From Pseudobythopirellula maris (lineage in GTDB: Bacteria; Planctomycetota; Planctomycetia; Pirellulales; Lacipirellulaceae): DNA of 64,000 nucleotides. The translations under genes and the position numbers were made by a program. Under the pieces are notes generated by a model. That model was not told the origin of the DNA. It worked only from the letters and a program-made list of their open reading frames with translations, and made no database searches. Numbering within the stretch: the first letter of the stretch is position 1; every line of letters starts with the position of its first letter. Where the stretch lies: assembly GCF_007859945.1 (NCBI RefSeq), contig NZ_SJPQ01000002.1:260588-324587 (forward strand), in the 5' to 3' direction. Shown here piece after piece: positions 1-8,335 of the stretch.

Positions 1-630
1 GCCCAGGTCGACGACGAATGTCCGCACCGCGGTGTAACGCTCGGGGTCGGCCGCTTCGGCTTCGGAGACCCCCGCGTCGATGTCCATGCGCACCAGCTCG
101 CCGCGCAGCACGCGACCGCGGGCGAAGGGCGCCGCCCCGGCAGGGAGCTCGTGCAGCTCGATCTCAACGGAGTCGCCCACCTCCACGCCGCGGGCGGCCT
201 GGCTGTAGCGGCGGCCGTTCTTCAGGTACCACGCCTGGTAGGCGTACTCGGCCACGGTCAAAGGATCGAGGAACCGCCGCATCGAGTAAACGAAGTCGTC
301 GGCCGTGATCGGCTCGCCGTTGGACCACTTGGCGTCTTCGCGCAGGTGGAACGTGTAGGTGAGGCCGTCCTCCGACACGTCCCACCGCTCGGCGACGCCC
401 GGCTGCGGGGTGTTGTCCTTGGGGCTCTGCCGCACGAGGCCCTCGTAGAGCGACCAGATGACCCGTCCCTCCGGTTGGCCGGTGACCACGGCGGGGTCGA
501 GCGACTCGATTTCGGTCTCGTTGGTGAACGTGAAATCGGCGGCCGGCAAACGCCCGAGCGACACAACCCGCGCCACGCCGCCCAGCAGGGCTACGAGCAG
601 CAAGCCGAGCATCGTCAGGCGGCTGGGCAT
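1..630 (-). CDS. Peptide/oligopeptide ABC transporter substrate-binding protein, N-terminal part
   Basis: The minus strand from 630 reads open for 210 residues to the left edge, so the C-terminal part lies outside the window. Residues 1-30 form a signal-like hydrophobic stretch (LLVALLGGVA). The following part fits the family-5 solute-binding fold (OppA/DppA type): NETEIESLDPAVV at about 37-49, GRVIWSLYEGLVR at 55-67, then PGVAERWDVSEDGLTYTFHLR and KWSNGEPITADDFVYSMRRF near 78-120, which are the standard anchor motifs of the family. It would sit in the periplasm or on a membrane and deliver peptides to an ABC permease. The ATG at 630 is the only sensible start before the signal sequence. The family is clear; the true substrate is unknown and no permease gene is visible because the operon continues leftwards. 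Confidence 0.85.
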   Translation of the reverse strand, partial: MPSRLTMLGLLLVALLGGVARVVSLGRLPAADFTFTNETEIESLDPAVVTGQPEGRVIWSLYEGLVRQSPKDNTPQPGVAERWDVSEDGLTYTFHLREDAKWSNGEPITADDFVYSMRRFLDPLTVAEYAYQAWYLKNGRRYSQAARGVEVGDSVEIELHELPAGAAPFARGRVLRGELVRMDIDAGVSEAEAADPERYTAVRTFVVDLG

Positions 631-718
631 GGCGGGAGGGGCCAGGATTCAGGGTGGGGGGCGGAAAGCTACCGGCGAGGATAAGGCAATCGGGCGGCCG
701 CTAGGAGGGGGACTCACC

Positions 719-871
719 ACCGAGAGCACAGAGAACACCGAGAAGTTGCTCAGCAGGATTGACAGAATCGACCGCATGGACGGCAATCAAACACCGCTGT
801 GATGCTTTCCCAATCGTGCCGATCCGGTTGATCCCGTCGGCTTCTTCCTCCGTCTCCTCTGGGCTCTCTGT
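719..871. repeat. Imperfect long inverted repeat (CACAGAG-type arms)
   Basis: The gap between the binding-protein gene and the SpoU gene is an imperfect palindrome. The left arm (about 719-785) begins ACCGAGAGCACAGAG and continues with AGGATTGACAGAATCGAC. The right arm (about 805-871), read in reverse complement, begins ACAGAGAGCCCAGAG and continues with GGGATCAACCGGATCGGC. Identity over about 65 bp is moderate, roughly two thirds by eye. No gene lies inside. It resembles the other inverted repeats in this window in layout but not in arm sequence. Confidence 0.6.
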
Positions 872-880
872 AGAAAACAT

Positions 881-1381
881 TTGACCGATCGAGAACACAT
901 CCGCCACCGCCCGCCGCGCACGCTCGACCGGCCGCGGGAGCTGCTGCTCGTCTGCTCGCCGATGCGCAGCGCTGTGAACCTGTCGCGGATCGCGCGGGCC
1001 GCCGGCTGCTGCGGCGTGACACGCATCATCGCCACGGGCCGGGCGAAACTCGACCCGAAGATCGCCCGCGACGCGGCCGAGACGATCGCGCTCGAGGTGA
1101 AGCGTTCGCTGCCGCCGGTCCTCAAGCAGCTCCGCACGGAGGGCTACCACTTGGTCGGTCTCGAGCAGACAAGCGATTCGCACGACCTGCACGAGTACCG
1201 CTTCGAGCGCAAGACCGCGCTGGTCATCGGCAGCGAGCGCGAGGGGCTCTCCGACGACGTTCTGCCGCTGCTGCACGCGGCGGTCGAGATCCCCGTGTGG
1301 GGCCTGCCGCACAGCTACAACGCCGCGACGGCGACCTGCATGGCGCTCTACGAGTACTGCCGGCAGTTTCCCAGCGGCTAG
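881..1381 (+). CDS. SpoU/TrmH-family RNA 2'-O-ribose methyltransferase
   Basis: This 166-residue protein has the three SpoU motifs: an N-terminal VCSPMRSAVNLSRIARAAGC (motif 1, with the usual Asn-Arg pair), ALVIGSEREGLSDDVL near 123-138 (motif 2, SAM-binding trefoil knot), and EIPVWGLPHSYNAATATCM near 145-163 (motif 3). Such enzymes methylate ribose 2'-OH in tRNA or rRNA using SAM. The protein is short and has no extra substrate-recognition domain, so it resembles TrmL-like single-domain members, but its target cannot be told from sequence. The start is a TTG at 881; no in-frame ATG lies before motif 1. It stands alone between a repeat and a convergent receiver gene. Confidence 0.85.
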   Translation: MTDREHIRHRPPRTLDRPRELLLVCSPMRSAVNLSRIARAAGCCGVTRIIATGRAKLDPKIARDAAETIALEVKRSLPPVLKQLRTEGYHLVGLEQTSDSHDLHEYRFERKTALVIGSEREGLSDDVLPLLHAAVEIPVWGLPHSYNAATATCMALYEYCRQFPSG

Positions 1382-1406
1382 AGTTCCCGGCGGCTAACAC
1401 GGCGTG

Positions 1407-1775
1407 CTAGCCGAGCACCGCCGCGACGCGCTCGACCGCCGAGGGGTCGTTGTACTCGAGCTTGCCAAAACCGCGCAGCGCGCCGGCCGCCTCGGCGGCG
1501 TCTTGGTGTTCGGCGAGATTCGTGACGAGCATCACCGGAACGTCGCTCATACGCTCGTCGGCCTTCATCTGGCGGATGATCTCCAGGCCGTCAGAGTAAT
1601 CTTCGTCGAGCTTGCGATTGATCACCACTAGGTGGTAATCGCCCGCGGCGAGCTTCTCGAACGTGTCGGCCGGCAGCCTCGCGCGGTCGACGGTCACATC
1701 GAAGTTGCTGGTGAGGAACGAGGTGATCGCCCGGTGGTCGGGGTCGCAGTTGCCGACATCAAGAACGCGTTTCAT
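1407..1775 (-). CDS. Receiver-like (REC-fold) protein lacking the phospho-acceptor aspartate
   Basis: A stand-alone 122-residue domain that fits the response-regulator receiver fold: the acidic pair D11/D13 after strand 1, VPVMLVTN with the conserved Thr at 85, and a conserved-position Lys at 105 (FGKLEY). At the place of the phospho-accepting Asp, at the end of strand 3, the protein has LVVINRKLDEDYSDGLEIIRQ, that is Asn53. So the acid pocket, Thr and Lys are kept while the acceptor is gone. Pseudo-receivers of this kind usually act without phosphorylation. The next acidic residue, D57, is four positions later and could be a shifted site, but that is less likely. No kinase gene is adjacent. 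The gene runs convergently to the SpoU gene, 25 bp away. Confidence 0.75.
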   Translation of the reverse strand: MKRVLDVGNCDPDHRAITSFLTSNFDVTVDRARLPADTFEKLAAGDYHLVVINRKLDEDYSDGLEIIRQMKADERMSDVPVMLVTNLAEHQDAAEAAGALRGFGKLEYNDPSAVERVAAVLG

Positions 1776-1829
1776 AGCTGGGGCTTCAGGTGTTTCAGGA
1801 AGGGCTCTTCGAGGTTCTACTGCGACATT

Positions 1830-4487
1830 CTACAGGGCAAGGTCGCGCCAGACGATGTCGGGGCCGACACTCCAGTCGTTCGAAAAACGGCCGGCCGCCC
1901 GCACGTCGCCCACGCCATCGACCAGCGTCTCGGGTCCGTAAATCATCAGGTCGGGGTAGGCGACACCTGACCAGAAGTAACGCAGCCGGTTCGTCATCCG
2001 CATGCCGACCACGCCCGTGCCGCCGACGACCGCAACGCACGCGTTGCGGCTGCCCGGCCGGGGGCGGACCATCAGCACCGCGAGGTCGTCGCCCATTTCG
2101 GGCCGCGGGCCGACGTCGACTCGGCCGCGCTCGACCCGCACCGGCGAGCCGCCCAACAGCGGCCGCCAGGCGGCGTTCGTGTCGGCGTTGCCGTAGAGCA
2201 CCACGCTGCGAGTGCGATCGCCGTACGGGTTGAAAAGCACGTCGGGCGCCACCTCCAGCGAGCCGGCTCCGCGGTAGGCGAACAGCTGGGCGTCGTAGCG
2301 AGCCTTGGCCTCGGCCCAACGGTTCTCCTCGGCCGTGCCGCGGGTGCCGTAAACCAGCAGCGGCCGGTGGTCGAACACCGACTTAAAACCGCCCGAGCGT
2401 CCGGAGTGCTTCAGCCGCGAATTCGGTCGGTAGACCCGCCACTCGCCGGGGCTCGGCAGGCCGCGGGCGTCTTGCTGGGCGAGCCACAATCGGCCCGAGC
2501 CGGGCGTTTTGGGAACCGGAACCGTCTTGCCATCGATCCGCACGCGGACCGGGCCGTCGCCCTCCAGACCGCTCAAGTCGAGCGACATCCGCGCGACGTT
2601 GGTCGTCCGGCCGCTGATGCTGCGACCCTTCGGGTCGCGACGCAGCACGACGCGCGACGGCGTGAGGGCCTCGACCTGCGACTCGATCCGCGCCCAGTCG
2701 CTTCCGCCAACGGCGCCCGGGTCGAGCGTTGTGTAGTCGAGTTGGTCGGGGTCGGCGTCGAGCCGAGCACGCCGCATCAGGTCGACGGCCGCCGGCAGTT
2801 CGCATGTTCTGGCGGCGTCGTGACCCACGCCGGGCGGCTCGTGGTAAAGAAAATTCGGGTGGAACTCGCCCAGCCGGCCACGCAAGTAACGGCTCTCGGC
2901 CGGTGATACGACCCGGTCCTCGGCGCCGTGGACCACCGCCACCGCCGTTCGCTCCAAATTAGTGAGCAACCGATCGACCTCGCCCGGCGCCACCCCGCGG
3001 GTGAGGGCGTCGAGCATGGGCGTCGACGGGTCGCCACCCAACGACGCGCCGCCATAGGTCCGAAAACTGACCCAGCCGGCCGATGGCGCCACCGCCGCAA
3101 ACCGGCCGGGGTGCGTCACACCCAAGAGCCAGGCGCCGTGCCCCCCCATGCCGTGGCCGGCGACGCTCACCCGCCGCTCGTCGGTTTCGTGATTGGCGAG
3201 GAAGTGATCGAGCGCTTCGAGGGCGTCGGCGGCGGCCCAATCTTCCCAGTCGAAGCCGTAGTCCCCCCTGCCCTGCGGGCAGACCGTGTAGGCCCACGGC
3301 TTCGGCGTGCAGAGTTTGGCGAATGCGTGGCTCGACTGGCCGGCGTCGTGCAACGCCAGGACCACACCGGGCCGCTCGCCCTCGGCGATCGGCGCCGCGG
3401 GCGGCACGACCGTGTAAGGCTGCAGGCTGTCATCGAGTTCGCTGACGAATGTCCGCACGATCGGCTCTCCGGCGCCCGCCACGCGCAGAGCGACCGTTTC
3501 GGTCGCGAGCACCGCACGTGCGGACGCCTCGGCGTCGTCGTTGTCGGCATCCTGCCGAGCGCCACGGGCCTGGACCAAGTCGATCCGGACTCGCACCTCG
3601 CTCATGCCCTCGGCCGGTTTGATCGTCGGCAGCCGTAGCCGCACCGGTGTGCGCGCGAGCGACTCGAGCGACGGCACGGGATGCGACACCGGGGAAGTCG
3701 CCTCGCCTTGCGCTTCGTTCGCGTCCTCGACCACGGTCGCCAGCAGCTCGAGGTCGGTGAGCCGTTGGTCGCTCGCGTTCACAAGCGTGAGCGACGCCAT
3801 GCCGTTGGTGAGGGTCTCGCCGCGAACGAGATCGGGCAGAACGGCGCCCGCGGCGCAGAGCGTGGCGTTCTTGCCAGCAGGTTCGAGCGACGCGGAGAAA
3901 CCCGCCCCCACCAAGTGGAACAGCAAGCGGTTGCGACCGGCGGCGAGCCGAATCGGCACGTCGACGTCGCCGCGGGCGTACGGATCGCCCACGTGCCACG
4001 CTCCCTCAACACAAACGGCGGCGTGGCGAGCCGCTTTGAGCAACACGACCCGATCGTCGGGCGACTCGATCGTCGCCAAGGCGTAGCCCCCCATGAGGTC
4101 GGCTCCGGCGATCTCGCCCTCGGGTCCTGTCTCGATCCGTCGCCATTCGCCCGGTCGGCCTTCCGCGCCGCTGGCGCCAGGCTCGGGCCAATCGCCGCGG
4201 GCGAGTTGGGCCTCGATCGGGTCGCGGTGCAGCGGGCCGCGACGGTAGTCGCCCACCGACGGGGTGACCCAATAGTCCCGCAGCACGAGCGGCCCGTCGC
4301 CCAGCACGGGAGGCCGATCGCTCGCTTCGGCGCCGCTCGTGTCGGAAGCGCTCGCTGCTTCGCCTGAGGCCTGCTCGTTCGATGCCGAGGCGGCCAGTGC
4401 GTTGTTCGCCGGGGCGAGGGTCAACGCGAAGGCGATCGCCAAAGCGAATAGGCCCGGAGGGAACGATTTTAGCGATAAATTTGGCAT
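1830..4487 (-). CDS. Secreted alpha/beta-hydrolase-fold protein (POP/PHB-depolymerase-like), nucleophile replaced
   Basis: About 885 residues. A signal peptide follows the ATG at 4487 (LFALAIAFALTLAPANNALA); an upstream in-frame extension to 4571 would bury it and is not favoured. The first 400 residues form a beta-rich accessory region. An alpha/beta-hydrolase domain follows: GVVLALHDAG, then RVSVAGHGMGGHGAWLLG near 440-457, AVVHGAEDRVVSPAES (Asp) and EPPGVGHDAA (His). In active relatives the nucleophile elbow is G-x-S-x-G; here the central residue, about 446, is Gly (codon GGC at 3150-3152), while Asp and His remain. The C-terminal 250 residues are another accessory region. Prolyl-oligopeptidase-like or esterase activity would be the family expectation, but the missing Ser argues for a non-catalytic or altered role. 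It is divergent from the DUF2231 gene. Confidence 0.75.
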   Translation of the reverse strand: MPNLSLKSFPPGLFALAIAFALTLAPANNALAASASNEQASGEAASASDTSGAEASDRPPVLGDGPLVLRDYWVTPSVGDYRRGPLHRDPIEAQLARGDWPEPGASGAEGRPGEWRRIETGPEGEIAGADLMGGYALATIESPDDRVVLLKAARHAAVCVEGAWHVGDPYARGDVDVPIRLAAGRNRLLFHLVGAGFSASLEPAGKNATLCAAGAVLPDLVRGETLTNGMASLTLVNASDQRLTDLELLATVVEDANEAQGEATSPVSHPVPSLESLARTPVRLRLPTIKPAEGMSEVRVRIDLVQARGARQDADNDDAEASARAVLATETVALRVAGAGEPIVRTFVSELDDSLQPYTVVPPAAPIAEGERPGVVLALHDAGQSSHAFAKLCTPKPWAYTVCPQGRGDYGFDWEDWAAADALEALDHFLANHETDERRVSVAGHGMGGHGAWLLGVTHPGRFAAVAPSAGWVSFRTYGGASLGGDPSTPMLDALTRGVAPGEVDRLLTNLERTAVAVVHGAEDRVVSPAESRYLRGRLGEFHPNFLYHEPPGVGHDAARTCELPAAVDLMRRARLDADPDQLDYTTLDPGAVGGSDWARIESQVEALTPSRVVLRRDPKGRSISGRTTNVARMSLDLSGLEGDGPVRVRIDGKTVPVPKTPGSGRLWLAQQDARGLPSPGEWRVYRPNSRLKHSGRSGGFKSVFDHRPLLVYGTRGTAEENRWAEAKARYDAQLFAYRGAGSLEVAPDVLFNPYGDRTRSVVLYGNADTNAAWRPLLGGSPVRVERGRVDVGPRPEMGDDLAVLMVRPRPGSRNACVAVVGGTGVVGMRMTNRLRYFWSGVAYPDLMIYGPETLVDGVGDVRAAGRFSNDWSVGPDIVWRDLAL

Positions 4488-4687
4488 AGGGGACGCGAGC
4501 AAGGGGGGTCGGTTCGGGCGGACCCTCCATTCTACCACGCGCGTCGAGGCGGGGACTGGCCCCCGTTTCACCCCCGGATGGGTGGCGAGATCGGCGTCGC
4601 GGCGGCGCCGGCCCGCGCGTTAACATACGCCTGGTACACGCCGCCGGTCGGCGTCGGACAAAGCCCCTCAAGCGGCAGGCGAGCGAG

Positions 4688-5662
4688 ATGATGAAGAACG
4701 ATCCCACCCCCACGGCGCCACGCGCCGCCCTTGCGCTGTTGCTGCTGCTGGCTTTCGTCGTCGCGGCGCCCTCGACCTGGGCCCAAGAGACTTCGGGCCC
4801 TGCTCCCACACCGCCGCTCGACGCCGCAGCCGATGAGGCGCCCCTGCAAGACCCTCCCGCGGCCCAGGAGCCGGCGCCGTTCGAAGAGCCTGCCGTTGAA
4901 GAACCCTTAGCCGACGACTCCGCTGCCCAAGAGCCCGCCACTCAAGACCCAGCCACTCAGGAGCCCATCGCCGAGGAGCCTGCCACGGAGCAGCCCGCAG
5001 GCGAAGACACCGACGCTGAGGAACCGGAGGCCGAAGCAACATCCGTCGCAACCGACGATAGTGCAACCGGCGAAACTGAAACCGATGAAGCCGTCATCAA
5101 TGAGGAAGAGGCCGACACCGACGACGATGAGCAAGACGAAGACGAGCCCGACGGCCCATCGTTCGCCGAGCGGCTGCCGCCGTTCATCGCGGTGCTGCAC
5201 CCGGCGGCGGTTCACATGCCGGTGGCGCTTTATGTCTTTGGAGCTATGTTCGTCGTGATCGGTTGGTTCGCGCCGTCGTGGGGCCAACAGATCCCGATCG
5301 CCAGTTTGCACATCGGCACGCTCGGCGCGATCCTCGCAGCGGCCAGCGGCTGGTGGATCGCCGAGTACAGCTGGGGCGAGGAGTTCATTCTGTCCGACGC
5401 CGAAGCCTGGAAGTCGATTGACTGGGATGAACTCATCACGCTCCACCGCTGGGGGGGTGTGGTCGTGGCCGGCTTGGGCGTGGTTGTCTCGTTCTTGTCG
5501 ATCCTCGCCGGCGCCACCGGCAGCCGCCGCCTGGCGTTCGTCTGGAAGTTCGGCCTGCTGATCCTGGCCGGTCTGGTCGGCTTGGTGGGCCATTTCGGCG
5601 GCGAGCTGGTCCACGGAGAGGGCTTCGTCGAAGACGCCCTGCAGATGCTGCTAAACCCGTAA
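4688..5662 (+). CDS. DUF2231-domain membrane protein with a long Pro/Glu/Ala-rich periplasmic linker
   Basis: 324 residues. An N-terminal signal/anchor helix (ALALLLLLAFVVAAP, 14-28) ends in AQ at a likely signal peptidase site. Residues about 35-150 are a low-complexity acidic linker built on repeats such as EEPA, TQEPA and AAQEPA. From about 160 comes the DUF2231 core: AVLHPAAVHMPVALYVFGAMF, then three more membrane segments (LGAILAAASGWWIAEY, GVVVAGLGVVVSFLSIL, LLILAGLVGLVGHFGGEL). DUF2231 proteins are four-helix membrane proteins with conserved His residues (here HPAAVH, HRWGG, GHFGG) proposed to be cytochrome-like or haem-related; the true role is unknown. Two ATGs in tandem open the gene; either could be used. 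Confidence 0.8.
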   Translation: MMKNDPTPTAPRAALALLLLLAFVVAAPSTWAQETSGPAPTPPLDAAADEAPLQDPPAAQEPAPFEEPAVEEPLADDSAAQEPATQDPATQEPIAEEPATEQPAGEDTDAEEPEAEATSVATDDSATGETETDEAVINEEEADTDDDEQDEDEPDGPSFAERLPPFIAVLHPAAVHMPVALYVFGAMFVVIGWFAPSWGQQIPIASLHIGTLGAILAAASGWWIAEYSWGEEFILSDAEAWKSIDWDELITLHRWGGVVVAGLGVVVSFLSILAGATGSRRLAFVWKFGLLILAGLVGLVGHFGGELVHGEGFVEDALQMLLNP

Positions 5663-5938
5663 AGGGGCGGTGGGCTGGGAAGATGACCGTGCGCCCAATC
5701 TCTTGGACAATTGACGAGGTTCGCCGATGTCTCTCTTGCCGGACTCTTTGTCCGGGTCGTTGAGATTTCTGGTCATGCGTCGCTCATCCGCTTGAGGGGT
5801 CGCCTGCTGGCAAACCGCTCCGGCGGCTCCGGGGCGCCCTCAGCGCGAGGCGGCGGGGCAAGTACAATAGGGGGTTCGCCACCCGTTCGCGGGGGCGTCT
5901 GCCTCTGATCCCCGAGCCCTGATCCCTCCCCCCTCCGC
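5663..5938. other. Intergenic region upstream of aspartate kinase
   Basis: 276 bp without a credible gene. It holds a TACAAT at 5863-5868 that could serve as a -10 box for the aspartate kinase gene, but no good -35 box lies at the right distance. No terminator-like hairpin with a T-run was seen. Confidence 0.3.
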
Positions 5939-7726
5939 ATGTCCCTCGTAGTCCAGAAGTTCGGCGGCACCAGCGTCGCCGATGCCGAAAAGATCCGCGC
6001 CGCCGCCCGCCGCGCCCTCCGCGCCCAGCAGCAGGGCGCCCAGGTGGTCATGGTTGTGAGCGCCATGGGCAAGAACACCGACCTCTTGGTCGACCTCGCC
6101 GGCCAGGTGTGCGACGAGCCCGCCGCCCGCGAGATGGACATGCTCCTCTCCACCGGCGAGCAGGTCTCGGTCGCCTTGGTGGCGATGGCGATCCACGACC
6201 TCGGCGGCAAGGCGGTGAGTCTCACCGGCGGGCAGATCGGCGTGAAGACCGACAGCTCGCACGGCAAGGCCCGCATCCAGTCGATCAGCACCGAGCGTAT
6301 GCAGCGGCTGCTGAACGAGGGCAACATCGTCATCGCCGCCGGCTTCCAAGGCGTCGACGAAGACCTGAACATCACGACGCTCGGCCGCGGCGGCAGCGAC
6401 ACCTCGGCCGTCGCGTTGGCGGCCGTGTTGGGCGCCGACATGTGCGAGATCTACACCGACGTGGACGGAGTGTTCACGACCGACCCGCGCGTCGAGCCGT
6501 CGGCCCGCAAGATGAGCCACGTGTCGCACGACGAGATGCTCGAGCTGGCGAGCCTCGGAGCCGGGGTGATGCACAGCCGCTCGATCGAGTTCGGCAAGAA
6601 ATTCTGCGTGCCGATCCACGTGCGCAACAGCGGCGTGTTCACCGACGATCCCGGCACGATCATCGGCCCGCTGACCGAGTCGTCCGAGCGGCCCGTGAGC
6701 GGCGCGGCGCTCACCAAGAGCGAGGCCCGCATCACCGTGGCGGGCGTGCCCGACCGGCCCGGCTCGAGCCTTGCGCTGTTCGAGCGGATGGCGGGAGAGA
6801 ACATCGCGGTCGACATGATCGTGCAGAACGCCGGCGACGGCGGGCGGGCCGACATCTCCTTCACCGTGTTGGAAGTCGATCTCAAGCGGGCGCTCGCCGC
6901 GGTCCACGAGGCGGCCGAAACGCTCGGCTGCGAGTCGGTCTCGCACGACGACACCGTGAGCAAGGTCTCGGTCGTCGGCATCGGCATGGCCACACAGGCG
7001 GGTGTCGCCGATCGCATGTTCCGCGCCCTGGCCGAGGCGGGCATCAACATCCAGGCGATCACCACCAGCTCGATCAAGGTCTCTTGCCTGGTGGGCCGCG
7101 ACCGCGGCGCCGAGGCGCTGCGCGTGGCGCACGGCGAGTTCGAGCTCGACAAGGCGCCCGAGGGCCGGGCCACCTTTGACGACTGCCTGCACGCCGCCAA
7201 GCGGGTCCAGGGCGCCGACGCCGCCGCGGTGGTCGCCCGCCTCTCGGCGATGGAAGACCTCACGGTCCACGGCTGCGGGCTCGACGACTCGCAGGCGCTG
7301 GTCACCCTGTCGGCCGTGCCCGACACGCCCGGCATCGCGGCCGACATCTTCGAGGCGGTCGCCGCCCACGGCATCGTGGTCGACATGATCGTCCAGAGCG
7401 TGGGACGCGACGGCAAGACGGCGGTGGCCTTCACCGTCCCGGCGGCCGACGTTCAACGCGCCGGCGAGGTCGCCGCCGAGATCGTTGCCCGCTTTGGCGG
7501 CGCTTCGAGCGTCGACCCCGGCGTGGCGATCCTCACCGTCACGGGCGTCGGCATCCGCAGCCACACCGGCGTCGGATCTCGCATGTTCCGCGCCCTGACC
7601 GACGCCGGCATCAACGTCGAATTGATCAGCACCAGCGAGGTGCAGGTGAGCGTGGTCGTCGAGGGCGCCAAGGGCCCGGCCGGCCTCAAGGCGATGGAAA
7701 AGGCGTTCGCCGACGTGATCGGCTGA
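5939..7726 (+). CDS. lysC: Aspartate kinase with four ACT domains
   Basis: Aspartokinase phosphorylates L-aspartate, the first step to lysine, threonine and methionine. At 595 residues it is about 190 longer than the usual enzyme. The kinase domain (1 to about 260) shows VVQKFGGTSVADAEKI at the start, VVSAMGKNTDLL, STGEQVSVALVAMA, TTLGRGGSDTSAVALA and IYTDVDGVFTTDPR. The regulatory part contains two ACT pairs: ITVAGVPDRPGSSLALF (from 265), VSVVGIGMATQAGVADRMF (about 345), LVTLSAVPDTPGIAADIF (about 445) and LTVTGVGIRSHTGVGSRMF (about 525). The second pair is clearly a duplicate of the first. Four-ACT aspartokinases are known from cyanobacteria, where the extra ACT domains create additional effector sites. 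ATG at 5939; the gene stands alone. Confidence 0.95.
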   Translation: MSLVVQKFGGTSVADAEKIRAAARRALRAQQQGAQVVMVVSAMGKNTDLLVDLAGQVCDEPAAREMDMLLSTGEQVSVALVAMAIHDLGGKAVSLTGGQIGVKTDSSHGKARIQSISTERMQRLLNEGNIVIAAGFQGVDEDLNITTLGRGGSDTSAVALAAVLGADMCEIYTDVDGVFTTDPRVEPSARKMSHVSHDEMLELASLGAGVMHSRSIEFGKKFCVPIHVRNSGVFTDDPGTIIGPLTESSERPVSGAALTKSEARITVAGVPDRPGSSLALFERMAGENIAVDMIVQNAGDGGRADISFTVLEVDLKRALAAVHEAAETLGCESVSHDDTVSKVSVVGIGMATQAGVADRMFRALAEAGINIQAITTSSIKVSCLVGRDRGAEALRVAHGEFELDKAPEGRATFDDCLHAAKRVQGADAAAVVARLSAMEDLTVHGCGLDDSQALVTLSAVPDTPGIAADIFEAVAAHGIVVDMIVQSVGRDGKTAVAFTVPAADVQRAGEVAAEIVARFGGASSVDPGVAILTVTGVGIRSHTGVGSRMFRALTDAGINVELISTSEVQVSVVVEGAKGPAGLKAMEKAFADVIG

Positions 7727-7828
7727 CGCGAGGCCGGCGCCGCTCCTGTTCGACGCCCGCGTCCGATGGGGTTAAGATGATTGGGGCCAAGAGGTCCGAG
7801 ACTCGTTTCCTCTTGCCACGAGACCGAC

Positions 7829-8305
7829 ATGAAAAACGCTTTGATCCTGATGGCGTTCGCCCTCACGATGGCCGTGGCGGCGCCGGTCGTCGCCGCGCCG
7901 CTGGCCGGCTGGACGGCGGAACTCGACGGGCTCTTCCACAACGTCTCTGGCTCGCTCACCGTGATCGACGACGACACGCTGCGCGTCGACGATTTCACCT
8001 ACGATGGCGGGGGGATTGTCGTTTACTTCTACCTCGGCGCCGAGGACTCCGGCGTCGCCTACAACAACGGCCTGGAGATCGGCCCCCAGCTCAAGGGGAC
8101 GTCTTTCGACGGCACGGAGGGACCGTTCGAGATCGACCTACCGGCAGGCGAGACGATTGGCGACTGGAACGCCGTCTCGGTCTGGTGTGTGACTGCTGGG
8201 GTGAGCTTCGGCTCAGGCGAGTTTGTGCCGCCGGTTCCCGAACCGGCCACGCTGTTGCTGGCGAGCGTTGCCCTCACGCCGACGGTCTTCGGACGACGTC
8301 GCTAA
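7829..8305 (+). CDS. Secreted PEP-CTERM sorting-domain protein
   Basis: 158 residues with a signal peptide (MKNALILMAFALTMAVAAPVVA) and a classical C-terminal sorting tail: VPEPATLLLASVALTPTVFGRRR, that is a PEP motif, a hydrophobic segment and a basic end. PEP-CTERM proteins are processed by an exosortase and exported to the outer envelope or extracellular matrix. The middle part is acidic and beta-rich (GSLTVIDDDTLRVDDFTYDGGG) and resembles the short DM13-like or adhesion-like PEP-CTERM proteins, with no catalytic motif. The ATG at 7829 opens the signal sequence; an upstream in-frame extension to 7781 is not likely. No exosortase gene is in the window. Confidence 0.85.
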   Translation: MKNALILMAFALTMAVAAPVVAAPLAGWTAELDGLFHNVSGSLTVIDDDTLRVDDFTYDGGGIVVYFYLGAEDSGVAYNNGLEIGPQLKGTSFDGTEGPFEIDLPAGETIGDWNAVSVWCVTAGVSFGSGEFVPPVPEPATLLLASVALTPTVFGRRR

Positions 8306-8335
8306 TTCCCCTGCCAGACGGTGAGGGGGGAGTTC

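Noticed and set aside
5840-7564. Long antisense frame opposite aspartate kinase
   Set aside because: Same reason: the plus strand encodes a full four-ACT aspartokinase. No family resemblance on the minus strand.
5939-7726. Bifunctional aspartate kinase / homoserine dehydrogenase
   Set aside because: After the kinase domain there are only ACT domains and no Rossmann-fold dehydrogenase.
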